Assembly: GCA_024699855.1 (NCBI GenBank)
Contig: JAMPIQ010000003.1
Span: 8,928,001-8,992,000 of the forward strand
DNA length: 64,000 nt
Reading direction: 5' to 3'
Source: Aphelenchoides besseyi
Taxonomy: Eukaryota; Nematoda; Chromadorea; Rhabditida; Aphelenchoididae
Made by a program: the position numbers and the translations under genes. This document shows positions 19,385-31,660 of the stretch, piece after piece (the first letter of the stretch is position 1; every line of letters begins with the position of its first letter). The notes beneath the pieces are model-generated. The model had not been told where the DNA came from. It ran no database searches and saw nothing but the letters and a program-made list of their open reading frames with translations.

Positions 19385-20284
19385 TTGAACTTTACGATCA
19401 CATGTTTTGATTTGTATTACGGTCATATTCCTTGTTTAAAAATTCTTCCGAAAATGTATATTTGAATGTTTGTTCATTATGTGTTAATTGTAAATGGAAT
19501 ACAGTCATTTATAAAGGAGAAAATTTGTGGAAAACAACTGTGATCAGCCAAGTGAAAACTGCCATTTATAAAAAGGCAAAAAATAAATATTTTAAAATAG
19601 AACCTTTTAATGAATCAGGATGTTTGTGAGATAAGTATTTTTTGATTAGTAACTCACATGCATGGTGAATGCCCTGTAGCGCCGTGTGCTTTGCACGGTA
19701 GCGCCGTGTGTTTGCCGTGTACTTTGCACGGTAGCGCCGTGTGTTTGCCGTGTACTTCACATTGTAACGCCATGAAAAAAGCGAAAAATCTAATAATCCC
19801 CGTACAATAATCAATAAACATGGAGTAGCAGAGTTCATTTTTTGATAACTACTCTCATTAATGTATAGATGAAGCCTGATCCGACGCAATTAATTATAGG
19901 AAAGAGATAAAACACGTAAGTCTTTCAAAGTTTTTCTAGACTTTTCTATCCAACCGAAAATGAGTCTAAATTAGTCTTTTTCTCTACCCTAACTCTCTAG
20001 ATGGTTTATATGTTAAGCATTAGATTAAAAGTCATATTCCAACTTGTCCACAAAAATAATCACAACAAACTTGAGTAATCAACCAACAATTTTTCAAAAA
20101 TTCACTTTATTCTCTTTTCAGCTACAACAAAAGTTTACTTCTTCTGGTTTCACACGTGGGGAAAGCGAGCTGGCGTGCGGTCGTGTTTTGGCCGCTCTGC
20201 TTTTTGTTCGTTTTTATCCGATTTTTCGTTTTAACCCGTTGCGTGCCCCGGGACAAGCACTTGCAAGCCCCCGGTTAGGCAGGA
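19385..20284 (+). other. AT-rich intergenic stretch with short tandem repeat
   Basis: After the polymerase fragment, a 65-codon frame (19432-19629) continues the same AT-rich composition with a CxxC (CSLCVNC). It may be part of the same foreign segment. The rest shows no gene apart from the GC-rich repeat at 19676. Sequence from about 20040 leads into the LINE and may be its 5' untranslated region. Confidence 0.4.
19676..19773 (+). repeat. Tandem repeat, 33-bp unit, about 2.5-3 copies
   Basis: The word GTAGCGCCGTGTG recurs three times, with TTTGCCGTGTACTTTGCACG filling the full 33-bp unit. The first copy is shortened and the last has decayed. It is GC-rich inside very AT-rich surroundings. 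Confidence 0.7.
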
Positions 20285-22346
20285 ATGCCGAATGCTACAC
20301 GGCCTCAACAATCCAAGCGTCATGAACTCAAGATCGGAACGTTCAACTGTCGAGCAATTGCAACCGAAGAACGTCTCAGCGCATTGGAAGAAGAACTCCG
20401 ATCGATCAACGTCGACATCCTGGGCATCTCATCAACGCGTCGACATGGAACGTCAATCACACACCGGCTGGACTCCAATCTCCATTTCTACCACTCAGGC
20501 AACGACGATCAACGAGCAACGTTTGAAGGAGTCGGCTTTTTGGTCAGCGAACAAGCCAACCGTTTGGTTACGAACGCGATTTTTCACACCGACCGAATTG
20601 CTCAACTTTTTCTGCTCTTTCCAAACGGCGAAACTGCAAGACTGACGCAAATCTACGCACCAGCAACATCTAACAAGAAGAACCCTTCCAATTCGAACAA
20701 TCAAAGCAAAGACGCCGAAAAGGAATGAAGAAGAAGATGAAGAACGTTACGACAAATTCCTGGATGATTTGCTGCGAGCGTTCGATGGCAAATGGAAGTA
20801 CAAAAACGACATCGTGATGGGCGACTTCAACGCAATCATCGGTCGTGATCAACCAACACAACAATTTGTCGGTAAGCAATGTTTGAGAACGCGAAATGAT
20901 CGAGGAGAAACGCTGAGTGAATTCGTGGAATCACAGCAACTCTACGTTTTGAATTCGTTCTTCCGCAAACCGAAATCGAGGCGATGGACGTGGTTTGGAC
21001 TCAACCGAAAAGAAGAAATCGACTACATCCTCTACCGGAAGCGATCGATCGTCACAAACGTCCAAGTTCTCAATAGATTCAACGGTGGATCGGATCATCG
21101 AATGGTTCGCGCACACTTTCGAATTGGACCGATCAAACGGCTCCCACAACGACCGCGTCAATTGCCCGCCGACTACGATGAAATGGCACTGAAAGAACGT
21201 TTGACTCGCAACCTCAACAGGCCAGTTACAACGCTGATGGCAAGCGATTAAGACGAAATCAAGTGGAAACGTTTGAAAGAGTCGCTCAAAAATGCGGCCG
21301 AATGTGCTGAATCAAGATGGCCACTAATCCCAAGAATTTCAGACAGAACCAAGTCGCTATTGCAACAGCGAAGACATGCGAAATTTGGGCTCGATGGCAC
21401 TCCCAACGCTCGACTCGCCTACTCAACACTTTGCAAAGCGGTGCGGTGGTCAATGGCCGAGGATCTTCACAAGCATCACATCAAAGTCTTCAGTCGAGCA
21501 ATCGAACTCAACAGACTGAAACGGGGACGTTTCAAAGCAACCAACCGACGCCACGTGATCATGCAACTTCGCAAGCCCGATGGAACGTTAACATCGACAA
21601 CCACGGAAGCTGTGAATGTTGCTGCGTCATTCTACTCACAACTCTACGCGGCAACAAACGGTAAATTTGAATTCAAACGTTCCTCTCCGCTTGTCAAGCC
21701 AATTTCCAGTGGAGAAATCATTTCGGCGGCGACAAGAATACGTGGCAATACGGCACCAGGACTGGATGGGATAAGATCGAAAGCGGCCAAATATGGAGCA
21801 GAAGTTATGGCTGATGAACTCGCAAACTTGGTCAATCGCATGTTCGAGAAATCCATTGTTCCGGCCGATTTTTCTCATGCTTCAACGATTCTGCTGGAGA
21901 AGGCTGGGGACAAACTGGACATTGGAAACTACCGACCAATCAGTCTACTGCCATCTGTCTACAAATTGGTGACTCGAGCCATCACAACGCGCGTTCAACA
22001 AGCGGTTTTCAGCTACATCCCAGTCGAACAAGCGGGATTCCGGCCGACGTTCTCAACTATCGACCACATCCACTCAATCAGCATCTTATTGGAGCGAGCT
22101 TGGGAATTCCACTACCCGCTGGGGCTGATGTTTGTCGACTTTCGAAAAGCGTTTGATACGATCGAATTTGATGCCATTTGGGCGGCTTTGGAACGCTTCA
22201 GCGTCGACGATGATACGATTTCGATGATCAAAACTCTCTACTCATCTGGCACCAGTTCGTTACGATGGGGAAACGAATCAGCAAATTTTGGAGTGCAGCG
22301 GGGAGTGCGACAAGGTGACTCTCTTTCACCACTGATTTTCATTGTA

Positions 22347-24189
22347 CAGGGTGTCTCAAAAAAAAGGGCAATCGTGCTGTAACTTTTTAACCAGCCATTG
22401 TATGAAGATTCTGTAAAAAGCAACTAAGGTTTTTTTTGGCCGCGGAGTCGATTGGTCTAATTTTTTGCCAGATCGGACAAGTCCGCAGGCTGCTATGGAC
22501 AATTTTGTACTCCCAAGCGAGTTCAACGCTGCGAGTTTTTGCATAAATTTACAAACGATGCTTCCCATTCTTCATTTTTGTCTTCGTTATGTCGGTCAGT
22601 CGTTATCAATTTACTCATGACGATCTGGTTACGATCCGCGCGTATTTGGATGCCGATCTACCGGTTAGCCGCATGTTATCACTTCAACCGCTTTGGAAAG
22701 CCCGAGCGCTGTACAAAGCCATACGTCGAATTCAGGTAGGAAGCGGATTTCATGACTATAGTGCTGATTGAAAATTAAAGGCTGACCGTAACGCTGTTGA
22801 CCGTGCTCCTGGTAGCGGCCGCCCGCGCACCATCTCCAACGCAATAAGACAACGCATTGTGGCGAATGCGCAAAGCCCACCTCATGCGCCGAGAACTCAC
22901 CTCAGCATACGCCAAAATGCGAAGTTAGAGAATGTTTCTCGTTCTTCAGCTCATCGCATTGTAAGGGAGAAACTTTGGTGTCCTCGGAAATCAAAAGTGA
23001 GTTTTTCACTCAGAAAACATTTCACGAACTGAATGCTCTTAAAAATACGGCTTACAGGTTCATGATTTGAATGATCGGCACAAAGAGAAGCGTAAGCGAC
23101 TGTGCGAAGCGTTTCAACAACGATTTCACAATCAAGCCGCAGTGGATTCAATAGTGTTTGTGGATGAAAAGTGGTTCCAGCTGGATCCCTTTTTAAATAG
23201 CCAAAATGACCGCCTTTACGTCTCAAATGAGACAAAAAAAACGTGACATCCATCCTACCAAGTGAGACATCATTTAAACACTATCTGTTCATACGTCATT
23301 TTTAACAGAATGCTCAAACAGCGAGATTATTTTTTGCCGCAAGATCATGGTTATTGTCGCAATCAGCAGCAAAGGTCCATTGGTGCTGGAGTTCCTTGAC
23401 AACAGCATGGACGGCGCCAAATACCGTCAACTGCTAATCGAAAAAATTTTGCCAGCGTGTCGAGTAGCACATCCCAACGGCTTCACACTCGCACACGACG
23501 GTGCAAAACCTCATACTGCTGCGGACACAGAAGCGCTCTTGATTGCCGAAGGAGTCGATTTCACACGCAAGGATGAATGGCCTGCCAAATCTCCTGATCT
23601 CAACCTTTGCGACTACCGCCTTTTTGCGTGGATGGAAGAGAAAGTGCATGTCCGTAGCAGACCCAAGCCAGAGACGATAGACTTGCTGAAAGACCGGATT
23701 TTGGAAGCATGGGAAGAATTAGGGCACGAGATTCCATTGTGCAATTTGTGGGCTAATGAGTTTCTTAAGCGCATTGCTTTGGTCGTCCGGGAACATGAAG
23801 GCCACATTGAACATCTTGTTAACAAACTGTAATCTTTAATCTTAAATTGTTATAAATAATCTGTAATCAAGTTCATCCATCAAGTGACATAACGACGTCA
23901 CGCCATTTCGCCTCGCTTCGATTATTGATACCGCCAGCGCTTAAAAAAAGGAAGACAAAAATGAAGAATGGGAAGCATCGTTTGTAAATTTATGCAAAAA
24001 CTCGCAGCGTTGAACTCGCTTGGGAGTACAAAATTGTCCATAGCAGCCTGCGGACTTGTCCGATCTGGCAAAAAATTAGACCAATCGACTCCGCGGCCAA
24101 AAAAAACCTTAGTTGCTTTTTACAGAATCTTCATACAATGGCTGGTTAAAAAGTTACAGCACGATTGCCCTTTTTTTTGAGACACCCTG
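22347..24189 (+). mobile_element. Tc1/mariner transposon (DD37D), 239-bp perfect TIRs
   Basis: The 1843-bp element starts CAGGGTGTCTC and ends with its reverse complement, flanked by TA on both sides (22345-22346 and 24190-24191). The terminal inverted repeats are 22347-22585 and 23951-24189. They are identical over 239 bp, which marks a recent insertion or gene-conversion-like homogenisation. It sits inside the RT domain of the LINE. The transposase gene lies between the repeats. Confidence 0.9.
22589..23832 (+). pseudogene. Mariner transposase, probable single frameshift
   Basis: The ATG at 22589 starts just after the left repeat. Introns are 22736-22780 and 22997-23057, with a third likely ending at 23309 just before the AATGCTC exon start. 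The N-terminal helix-turn-helix region contains a GRPRT hook-like motif. Catalytic acids are Asp in VFVDEKWF, Asp in AHDGAKPH, and Asp in SPDLNLCDYRLF. I count 37 residues between the second and third, giving DD37D as in the maT-type group rather than DD34D. An A8 run (23234-23241) puts the frame out after YVSNETKK; one base changed there would keep it open. The C-terminal exon from 23347 is intact. Confidence 0.75.
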
Positions 24190-25096
24190 TAGTTCTCCAA
24201 TTTGCAATCAACCAAATCAACTGGGAACAAGAAGAAGGAATTGAAATCGACGGCCGCCGGCTACATCTCCTCGCTTATGCTGACGACATTGCTCTGATTG
24301 CCAACAATCCAAAGAATCTTCAATCCATGGCCATCAAACTGGCCGATCGCTGCTCAACTGTTGGTCTCGAAATCAATGCAAACAAAACAAAGTGGATGAA
24401 CGCCGACCGCGACAATCATTGGAACAACTCGAACATCGCAATCAATTCCCAAGACGTCCAACGAGTCGACTGCTTCAACTACCTCGGTCAATTGATTCAA
24501 TTTCCGAGAGATCATGGAAAAGACATTGGAAGACGAATTGGTTTTGGTTGGTCGGCTTTTGGCAAAATGAAGCGGTTTTTGACGGGCAAGAACGTGGCCA
24601 CAAGTTTGAAGCGGCGATACTACAATATGGTTGTTCTTCCGACCATGTTGTACGCAGCAGAAACATGGGCCGCAACCGACAGCAACTTGGAGCGAATCGC
24701 CAAAACTCAGCGGCGATGGAACGTCGAATGATTGGAGTCCGGCTTCGTGACAAAAAGCCATCGACTTGGGTGAGGAATCAAACCCAAGTAGCGGACATCG
24801 CTTCAGCTGCCCGGAAAAGAAAATGGAAATTCGCTGGTCGCCTCTTCCGATCGATCGACGGCAGATGGTCACAACAGCTCACTTTGTGGATTCCTAGTAC
24901 AAAACGCGTTGCTGGAGATGGACGGCCGAAAACTCGCTGGGAAGACGACGTCCGAAGACACGTGGGCCAGAAGTACATGCTTCCGCACAAATCCCAATGG
25001 ACAGAAGCGGCAAAAGACGGGCCACGTTGGAAGAAGCTCGGAAAAACATTTGCGATTCCGCTGCCGCAAAAATCGAAAAGACGACAACAATCGTGA

Positions 25097-25329
25097 GGTC
25101 ACCAACACGGAACTTTATTTGATCACTTAATGTTCACTGTTTATCCGTTGATTTTGGAAATAAATTGAATTGAAATTGAATCTTCTGGTTTGTGTTACCG
25201 CCAAAGTTCCGAAATTAGAAGTTGATCAATTAATTTTGAGATTTGCAAATAAAATTAAGTCAATTAGATTAAATTCCGAAGACTATTTGCAAGGCTCAAA
25301 ACTAACTGATCGAAAATAACTTACGTAAG
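25097..25329 (+). other. LINE 3' tail and junction
   Basis: Follows the LINE stop. Contains AATAAATTGAATTGAAATTG near 25160-25180, then AT-rich sequence with no gene. The LINE's 3' boundary is probably here. Confidence 0.4.
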
Positions 25330-25635
25330 TGAAGCTTTGAGTCGCCTCGTCACGTGCATGCATCATGTAGCGGTAGATTCGTCTTGCCTCGCCAACATAG
25401 TTCTGGAAACGACCTTCGTCTATCTAAAAGCATCAAAGAAATAACAAATCCAAACTCTAAAAATTCTTACCTCCTCGTTTGGTCGACTTGCCAGATAGCG
25501 GGTTCGGAGTTCGGCGGCAGTCTCACGCCGCAAAGAGCTTCCGATCTCCATCAACCAATCAATAACGTCATCTTTGTTGGCTGAAAGGAGAAGAAAATTA
25601 TTTGAATTCAACAAACGAGACTTACCTCGAACCAT
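25330..25635 (-). pseudogene. Truncated spliced gene remnant, unrecognised
   Basis: On the minus strand three exons can be read: a short one starting MVR at 25635, a second with ANKDDVIDWLMEIGSS and ending at a GTAAG donor near 25470, and a third with IYRYMMHARDEATQSFTY ending at a GTAAGT near 25329. The second exon lies near 25580-25471 and the third near 25423-25331. Splice sites are clean and reading frames agree. No further exon follows; LINE sequence begins instead, so the gene was probably cut by that insertion. No family recognised. Confidence 0.4.
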
Positions 25636-26024
25636 AATGAGAGAGGAAGAGAGGCAACTGAGAACGACCTTGCTGTGAATGGCGCACAAGACACAATGAA
25701 GTTTGAAAACTGAAAAACAAACGCTTATATAACAAGAATGAGCGACAGATGCTATGCAAATTTGAACAAATTCCTCAAAAAAGAAACTGCAAAGTTTTGA
25801 ACTCCACAAAACATCAAATTAAATACTCAAAAAGGTATCAAAAAAGTTTGATGATTGAACTAAGTTTGGATCCGCTCAAATTAAGATATATTTTATCAGA
25901 ATAACTTCAAAGTAGCCACTTTGTACCACATTTGCGCATTAAATTCTCCAGGAGCAGAAGGGAGAGGGCAGTGAGCCAGAACTAGTACGTATATACTACT
26001 GTGTCTTATTTCATTTCCAATTTC

Positions 26025-27230
26025 AGGATTCGCGGGTTCCATCGTCGTCTTCTTCACTCTTCAATGCCGAGTGCTCTGCTTTGGATTCACTTTTGAAGTT
26101 ATCCATTGGTAAGTGGTTTATTCATGTCGACTTAATTTTTTAGTTCTTTAGTTCAGCCGAACCTCCAATTCAACGTGCCTGCTTCATTCGTCGTCAAATT
26201 GCCGAATTCAAACCAACGAGCAATTCCATCATTACATTACGTAAGTTTGTTTTTTGGTGTGAAATTCATTTTATTTTTAGAATTTCTTCGCATCGATATC
26301 TTCAACAATTTGTTCTGCTCTTCGTCTTATGATCCACTCAAACTCTCAACTCTACTTCAATCAATCAACTCTCATGGTCGTCTTCGTCAAATCGTTGTGC
26401 TTCAATTATCGGATTCTTCTTTGTCATGTCTTCGTCAACTTTTTAACTTATTTTTGTAATTTGTTTTGTTTATTGTAAGCTTTTTATTGTTAGTTGTATC
26501 TTTTTCCTTTGTCCATGCTCTCTTCAATTCCTTATCCTTCTATTGTTCTCTGCTCAACGCGCCAATTCAAGCTGTTCAATCGATTCTTCATTGTACGAAA
26601 GCGAAATCTTCATTCGTAAGTTTGCAATATTAATATTCATCAACTTTAGTTTTAGAACTTCATGTTTGCTTTATTCTGCTGTTTTGTCTACAAATGATTT
26701 TGGCTTTTGGACGATGGAAAGTAGCTCAATGGTAAGCGTTTGATTCTTTTCAGCATTCATCTTCTGTTTTAGGTCTTCTCATTATCATCAAGCAGTATTT
26801 CGTCAATATCTTCTGTTCGTCAATACTTCACTTCTCATCATAACGAACAAATCGGCCATCGGAAGCATGTTCGTTTTCGTAAGTTCTCGATGAGGTTCAT
26901 AATAAATGCGTACTTTTTAGATGATGCTTCTTCGGTAAGATAATATGCGAACCACGATCCAATCGGTTCACGTATTATGTAAGTTGTCGTTCCATTGACT
27001 AATACGATTTAATTTTATAGAAATCGTCACGATCAATTTCGACTGTTTTGTTTCAACTTTATCATTCAACTGCAACTCAACTATTGGTCAATTTGGAAAC
27101 GTCGGCGCTATTTTCAACAATGAGCAACTCTCCTTCGTTCATTCCCAATCTTCAATCCTGCGTTTTATTCTTATTCTTCGTTTTCGTTTGTATTTTTTCG
27201 AACCAATAAATCTCTTCTTTATTTTTGTTG
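26025..27230 (+). other. Possible multi-exon transcript of low-complexity exons
   Basis: A chain of short open stretches is separated by GTAAGT...TTTTAG-type segments of about 45 bases (for example donors near 26110, 26240 and 26618). The exons are rich in TTC/TCT and encode Ser/Leu-rich peptide such as SLSCLRQLFN. This spacing looks like real splicing, but no conserved protein emerges. It could be a decayed gene or a non-coding RNA. Confidence 0.25.
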
Positions 27231-27436
27231 ACTTTCGTATCGAACTTAAAATTTGCAATAATTGTAAAACGCGGATCTCGCAAGCTGCAGAGACCGAAAA
27301 ACCCCCTACGGTGCTTTTTCGGCTAGTATTCATTATTTGTCTTTAGTATTGGTGTACAAATTTTTAAGGTTTTTATATTTCTAGATAACAAAGTCGTGAT
27401 TAATCAAACTCGTGTTATATCGTCCGAATATGTTCA

Positions 27437-28694
27437 ATGTCAACGGTCCTTCTTCCAACGCTTATCCACAACGATTCAGCATTCCGCTTCAAGTTGGTCG
27501 AACGACATACGGTATCAACATCCATTCAAAAATTGTTGGGTAATTTAGAAATTTCAGACATTCGAATGTTTTTCGCTTTCGATCATGAGAGAGTGCCTTC
27601 CAAATTCGAGAAACCTCTTCTTCACGTCGAAATGCCCAACCCACTTGCCATGAAAAAAGACACCAACAAATTCCACAAGTATCCCAGCTTCATGGGTATC
27701 GTCGAATTGGTTCACGCAAATTTTGCAATTGTCGGCTATCCGCCAATTTTCAAGGTTTGTTTTAAGCTTAGTATTTGATACACTATTTCACAAATGCAAA
27801 AAATATAACTAACATTTTGTTTAGATTCTTCCTTGTGAAGCCTTCAGACTCGAGCTCAATAATTTTATCAATTCTCGCGATTTGTATCTCGCTGCCTTCG
27901 ACAATCCGAATGAAGCGCCGATGCCGCAAATCAAGCGGCAATTGCGCATCAAAGGAAGACGGTGCCTACGATGTTACTCGTCAATACATTGTTCAAGAAA
28001 CGCAAGTCAACGGCATCTACTGGAGATTGTCTTCGGTGAACGTGCATCCGCTCCACGAATTCAACAATTCAAAGGATCACCACGCCGAGAACGTGTTTTT
28101 CACGAGCACATCTACAGAATCTGATTCGCGATGGAAATGGCGTTCACAAATTCGACTATCGAGAGGATATAAATGGCAGTGCCATGGAACGGCTGTCACA
28201 ACGTCCGAATTCCGTCTTTCAAGGATGGAATTTAAATCAGCCCGACACGCCGTTGACCAAATACTTTTCATGGGTCAGAACCACTAATTTACGAGATAAT
28301 AACAACTTTGTTTTTAGAAACCGGGCTCAAACTCGCGACCACATCGTCAACAACAAGTGGAAACTCTGAACAGAAAAAAAGATTAACCAACAACGCGATT
28401 GCCTATGGTTTGATTCAATCGGCAATTCTGTCTGCAAACCACAACTCTTATTCGAGCATGCACGTTGAAGATTTCCATATTTCGAGTGCAAATATCGTGA
28501 TCGATGGCGAAGGAACCAAGGAGTGGATAGGAATCTACTACGAAGATCTGGATAGGGTACACGACTTGATTTCCAACGCACACAGAATCGCGTATGAAAC
28601 ATCGTCTTTGGAAACGACCGAAATGAGTTCTGAATGCTCGATTCCTTTGCTTCACAAGACGGTAATGATTGACGGGCCTTCCGCCAAAGCGTGA
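27437..28694 (+). pseudogene. Unrecognised spliced gene, frame broken
   Basis: Exon 1 (27437-27754) starts MSTVLLPTLIHND and ends at GTTTG. The next exon begins ILPCEAFRLELNNF near 27825. Near 27950-27960 the frame shifts to a run that includes DVTRQYIVQETQVNGIYWRL. A further intron of about 45 bases near 28270-28315 leads to a final segment that includes EGTKEWIGIYYEDLDRVHDL and ends at the TGA at 28692-28694. The pieces probably form one protein of about 380 residues. I see no catalytic motif and do not recognise it. An abrupt change to GC-richer sequence follows the stop. Confidence 0.4.
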
Positions 28695-31048
28695 CGCGCG
28701 CACGAATTCTCTGCCGGGGTGTACGTGTACTGGTCTGGCGCATTGAACTATGCCGGTACCTCCGTGTGGGATTTCTAAAGCGGGCGTAACGGACCGCGTA
28801 GCCGCAGGAGAACACTCCCGTTTGGGTTAACGGGAAGGATTTACAAGTGCAAGGCTGTTGGTGGTGAAAGAAGTAGGTGGAGTGAGCGTACGTTTGCTGG
28901 AGCTCACGAAGCCAAACTGTGGTGCATGAGTAAATAGATCCGTTCTATGGTTTCTTGGGTCGTTGGGCGAGTGGGGCGGCAAGTTGAGTAACCCTGTCGG
29001 CGATGTAAGGAACTGATGTAGGCGGAATACTCGGAGGTGGCGCGTCCAGTGATACGGCGAAGTGGTTGTACAATTCTAATAAGCCACGCTTGAGTCGTGC
29101 TGTCGGTCATGCGAACTTGAGATTGGGAATTGGTGTTGAAATAGGGCGGGTGTACACTCTCGGGTGTGCACTCGCCCTTTTCACTTTAAGAGACTTTTCG
29201 TGATGGTTATTCTGGGGTGCTATACATGCTGTGTTGTTGTTGTAATAGTAGTGAGCTGGGGTGATTGTTGTGTTGGTTGTAGAAGTAGGCCCCGTGAGAA
29301 GGAGCATGTATAGCACTCAGATGGTCGTCGCGAATAGGTTCTCAGAATTTTCAAACTTTCGTGTATTTTATCCCACGGAGGGGCACAGGGAGTTTGGGAG
29401 TGATTCTTGATAGCTTCTGAATGGAGAATTATTGTATCTCCTATCCCCGGACTTAAAGAAATACTCGCTAAAGACGGGACGCTGACTCGGACGTTGGGCA
29501 CCGTCAGGTCCCATGTCCAGTGCAAGGAGTCGGCGCCCGCAACTGCTAAAAACTCGCGAATACCTAGGGGACTGAAAGGAAAGCTAGGGAAAGGAGACCA
29601 GACGAAGAGCTACTGCACTGCGAATACTCGTTTCATTTCATTTATTTGCTCTCAACGATAGAAGATAAAGAGACCGCGGTCTAGACGGTTTGAATCGTGA
29701 GAAATTATATACGATGGAACGTGCATTGTACGTACAGATTCTCAGGTTCTTCTTCTTTTTCCGATACTTAGCTGTTGGCACGTTGGCCATCTAGTGGGCC
29801 AGCAACGGCTTGTCACTGGGACTTCTCTTTTGTCTTTTTAAAGCTAAAGCTGATTACGAAAAGCGCAAACGAAGTAAATTGAGGTGGAAAAATAGAGAAC
29901 GGCTGCAAAAGCCGACTACTCTTCACCGCTGCACGAAGAGAAGTGGCGAATACTCGGTAACGAGGAAAGAGTCTGCTCCTAGTCAACCAAACCTGAAACG
30001 AGGACGATTGAAGGTTGAACCTCGTGAGGGTAAGTAGGGAACGGGCGGGGAAGATTTTTCCGCTCGTGCAAAACTGTAAATCAAGTTCGAAGAATCGAAA
30101 CTACTTTCGTCGTTCTTATTTTCTCCAACTTCTTTTCTGTGAACTTCCGCAAATTGTTGATATTGTTAGTCGTCATTTTGGAAATGTACAGGGATTCTGT
30201 TCATAAGGTGGATCTTTCCTATTTAACCCGCCATCCGACCACTCGCTCAAATTTTTTTCGACTCGCAAATCTCACCGCCTTTTCCACCGTACAATTGCAA
30301 CTTTCAACCGCCTGCGCCGCCAACACATCTTTGGCCTAGGCTAGCCGGTGGTTGGATTGGCTAGTCTTTGTTAAGCGAAACTGTGACACAAGTGGCGGTA
30401 GCGGATTGTTTGAGGGAAATTTTTTGGTTTGTTAAGAGAACCGTATTCATTAAATCTTTTATTTTGACGGATTTAAACTCGCAATGTTTGAAATAATCGC
30501 TTCAAACGGGTCTTGATCACGATGCCGAAAGCACTACATTAATTCAAATAGATACGAATCAAGAACTGAACGATGAGTACCCCAACGCTTACGACCAACG
30601 AAAAATAAAACGCGGGCAAATTAGAGTGCGAAAAAAATTTGAGCGAGCGTTCGAATAGGGGAGTTAAATAGGAAAGAGCCCCTAAGGGTTTGGGTTTGTG
30701 ATTGTGCAATGTCGCCATGAAATCGGTCAACTGAAATGTCGCCATGAATCCGCGTATTTCTCAAATGCCGTTAGTTTGAGCATATCATTAAAAAAACAAC
30801 ATGAAACGGTGCAACGATTAATCAAGTGCATAATCAACGTACACAAGATATTTCCGCCATACAAATTCAATCAATGTTCATATGCAACCTTCTAGTTCAA
30901 GCACTTCTGTTCTAACTCTATGAATTACGTTTTTTTCTGTTTCAATCGTATCATCGTTATTGTTTTAAGAACGTTCTCCGAGTCGGTATTAATTCGGATT
31001 TTTTCATTTATCTTAATATTCAGATATCTTCAAACTTCTTCTGACAAA
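28695..31048. other. Unassigned intergenic region, GC-rich then AT-rich
   Basis: From 28695 to about 29640 the base composition is clearly higher in G and C than the surroundings and there are many short open frames, none convincing. It may be untranslated sequence of a retroelement. From about 30030 the sequence returns to normal composition with a few AATAAA words and no gene that I can support. Confidence 0.35.
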
Positions 31049-31564
31049 ATGGCAAACAACGATGTCGCCGAATACAAGCACCAGTATATGGAAACAAGCA
31101 ACCACGAAATTTGCGAAGTTTTCGTTTTGAGCATGAACAATCCATTGTTTTTGCTCAAATTAATCGATTGTTCGATTTTGTGTTTGGGAGTTGGGAAGAT
31201 CGACGTTGACGGTTCGCTGATAATCGTCGAACAAACAGTTATCGTATCGACCAGCGCTCAAACTCAGTGGTTTTCTTGGTTCCCACTATCTTCTGCGCCG
31301 AACTTGTACGACGGCTTTGTTCTGAAAGTGACAGAAACGTTAAATAGATGTCGACATTTTCTGGTAAAAATGAAAGTTAACGATGAGCTTCGGATATCTG
31401 CACTTGATCTCACACTGGGAATGAACGTCGTTGGATGCTTCGACAGTCATCTTTATGGTTTTGTTCTCGGCCAAAGAAACGACAACAACGCCGATCGACC
31501 GATCGATCTAATCAAAATTTCTCTCTCAAACGCGACTCTGATTCAAGAGCGCACAATCAACTGA
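31049..31564 (+). CDS. Unrecognised 171-aa protein
   Basis: The ATG at 31049 opens 171 residues of soluble, mixed composition, with acidic patches and a segment DLTLGMNVVGCFDSHLYGFV. An upstream TTCAG-like acceptor just before the start would fit a spliced 5' leader. The frame ends at TGA 31562-31564. The next open segment (31661-32050) could be downstream exons of an alternative form, joined across the GTAAGT at about 31589. No family recognised. Confidence 0.45.
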   Translation: MANNDVAEYKHQYMETSNHEICEVFVLSMNNPLFLLKLIDCSILCLGVGKIDVDGSLIIVEQTVIVSTSAQTQWFSWFPLSSAPNLYDGFVLKVTETLNRCRHFLVKMKVNDELRISALDLTLGMNVVGCFDSHLYGFVLGQRNDNNADRPIDLIKISLSNATLIQERTIN

Positions 31565-31660
31565 GAGATCGCAACGAATGTCACTACTGTAAGTTCCATC
31601 TTTGATCACAATAATTCCATTTGCGATTCAGGCATTAAAATTTGACATACACGTTGTTAC

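Larger units (their letters stand above)
20285..25096 (+). mobile_element. RTE-like LINE, interrupted by mariner, coding sequence broken
   Basis: An apurinic-type endonuclease domain comes first: KIGTFNCRA, then VDILGIS, DIVMGDFNAIIG and GGSDHRMVRA, from 20312 to about 21130. Reverse transcriptase follows: GNYRPISLLPSVYKL, MFVDFRKAFDT, GVRQGDSLSPL, then after the mariner LLAYADDIALI. The C-terminus has MERRMIGVRLRDKK, KWKFAGRL and GRPKTRWEDD, typical of RTE/BovB-like elements. Breaks are a shift near 20728, an in-frame TAA at 21249-21251, the mariner insertion 22347-24189, and a shift near 24715-24725. The TTGAA-rich tail around 25163-25182 fits an RTE 3' end. The mariner landed between codons so that the RT frame is open across the empty site. 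Confidence 0.85.

Noticed and set aside
19676..19773. CRISPR-like array
   Set aside because: The units are directly adjacent with no spacers, and the genome is eukaryotic; it is a simple tandem repeat.
22356..24180. Two identical 70-aa frames on opposite strands (22356-22568 minus, 23968-24180 plus)
   Set aside because: They are the same sequence in the two inverted repeats of the mariner, not genes.
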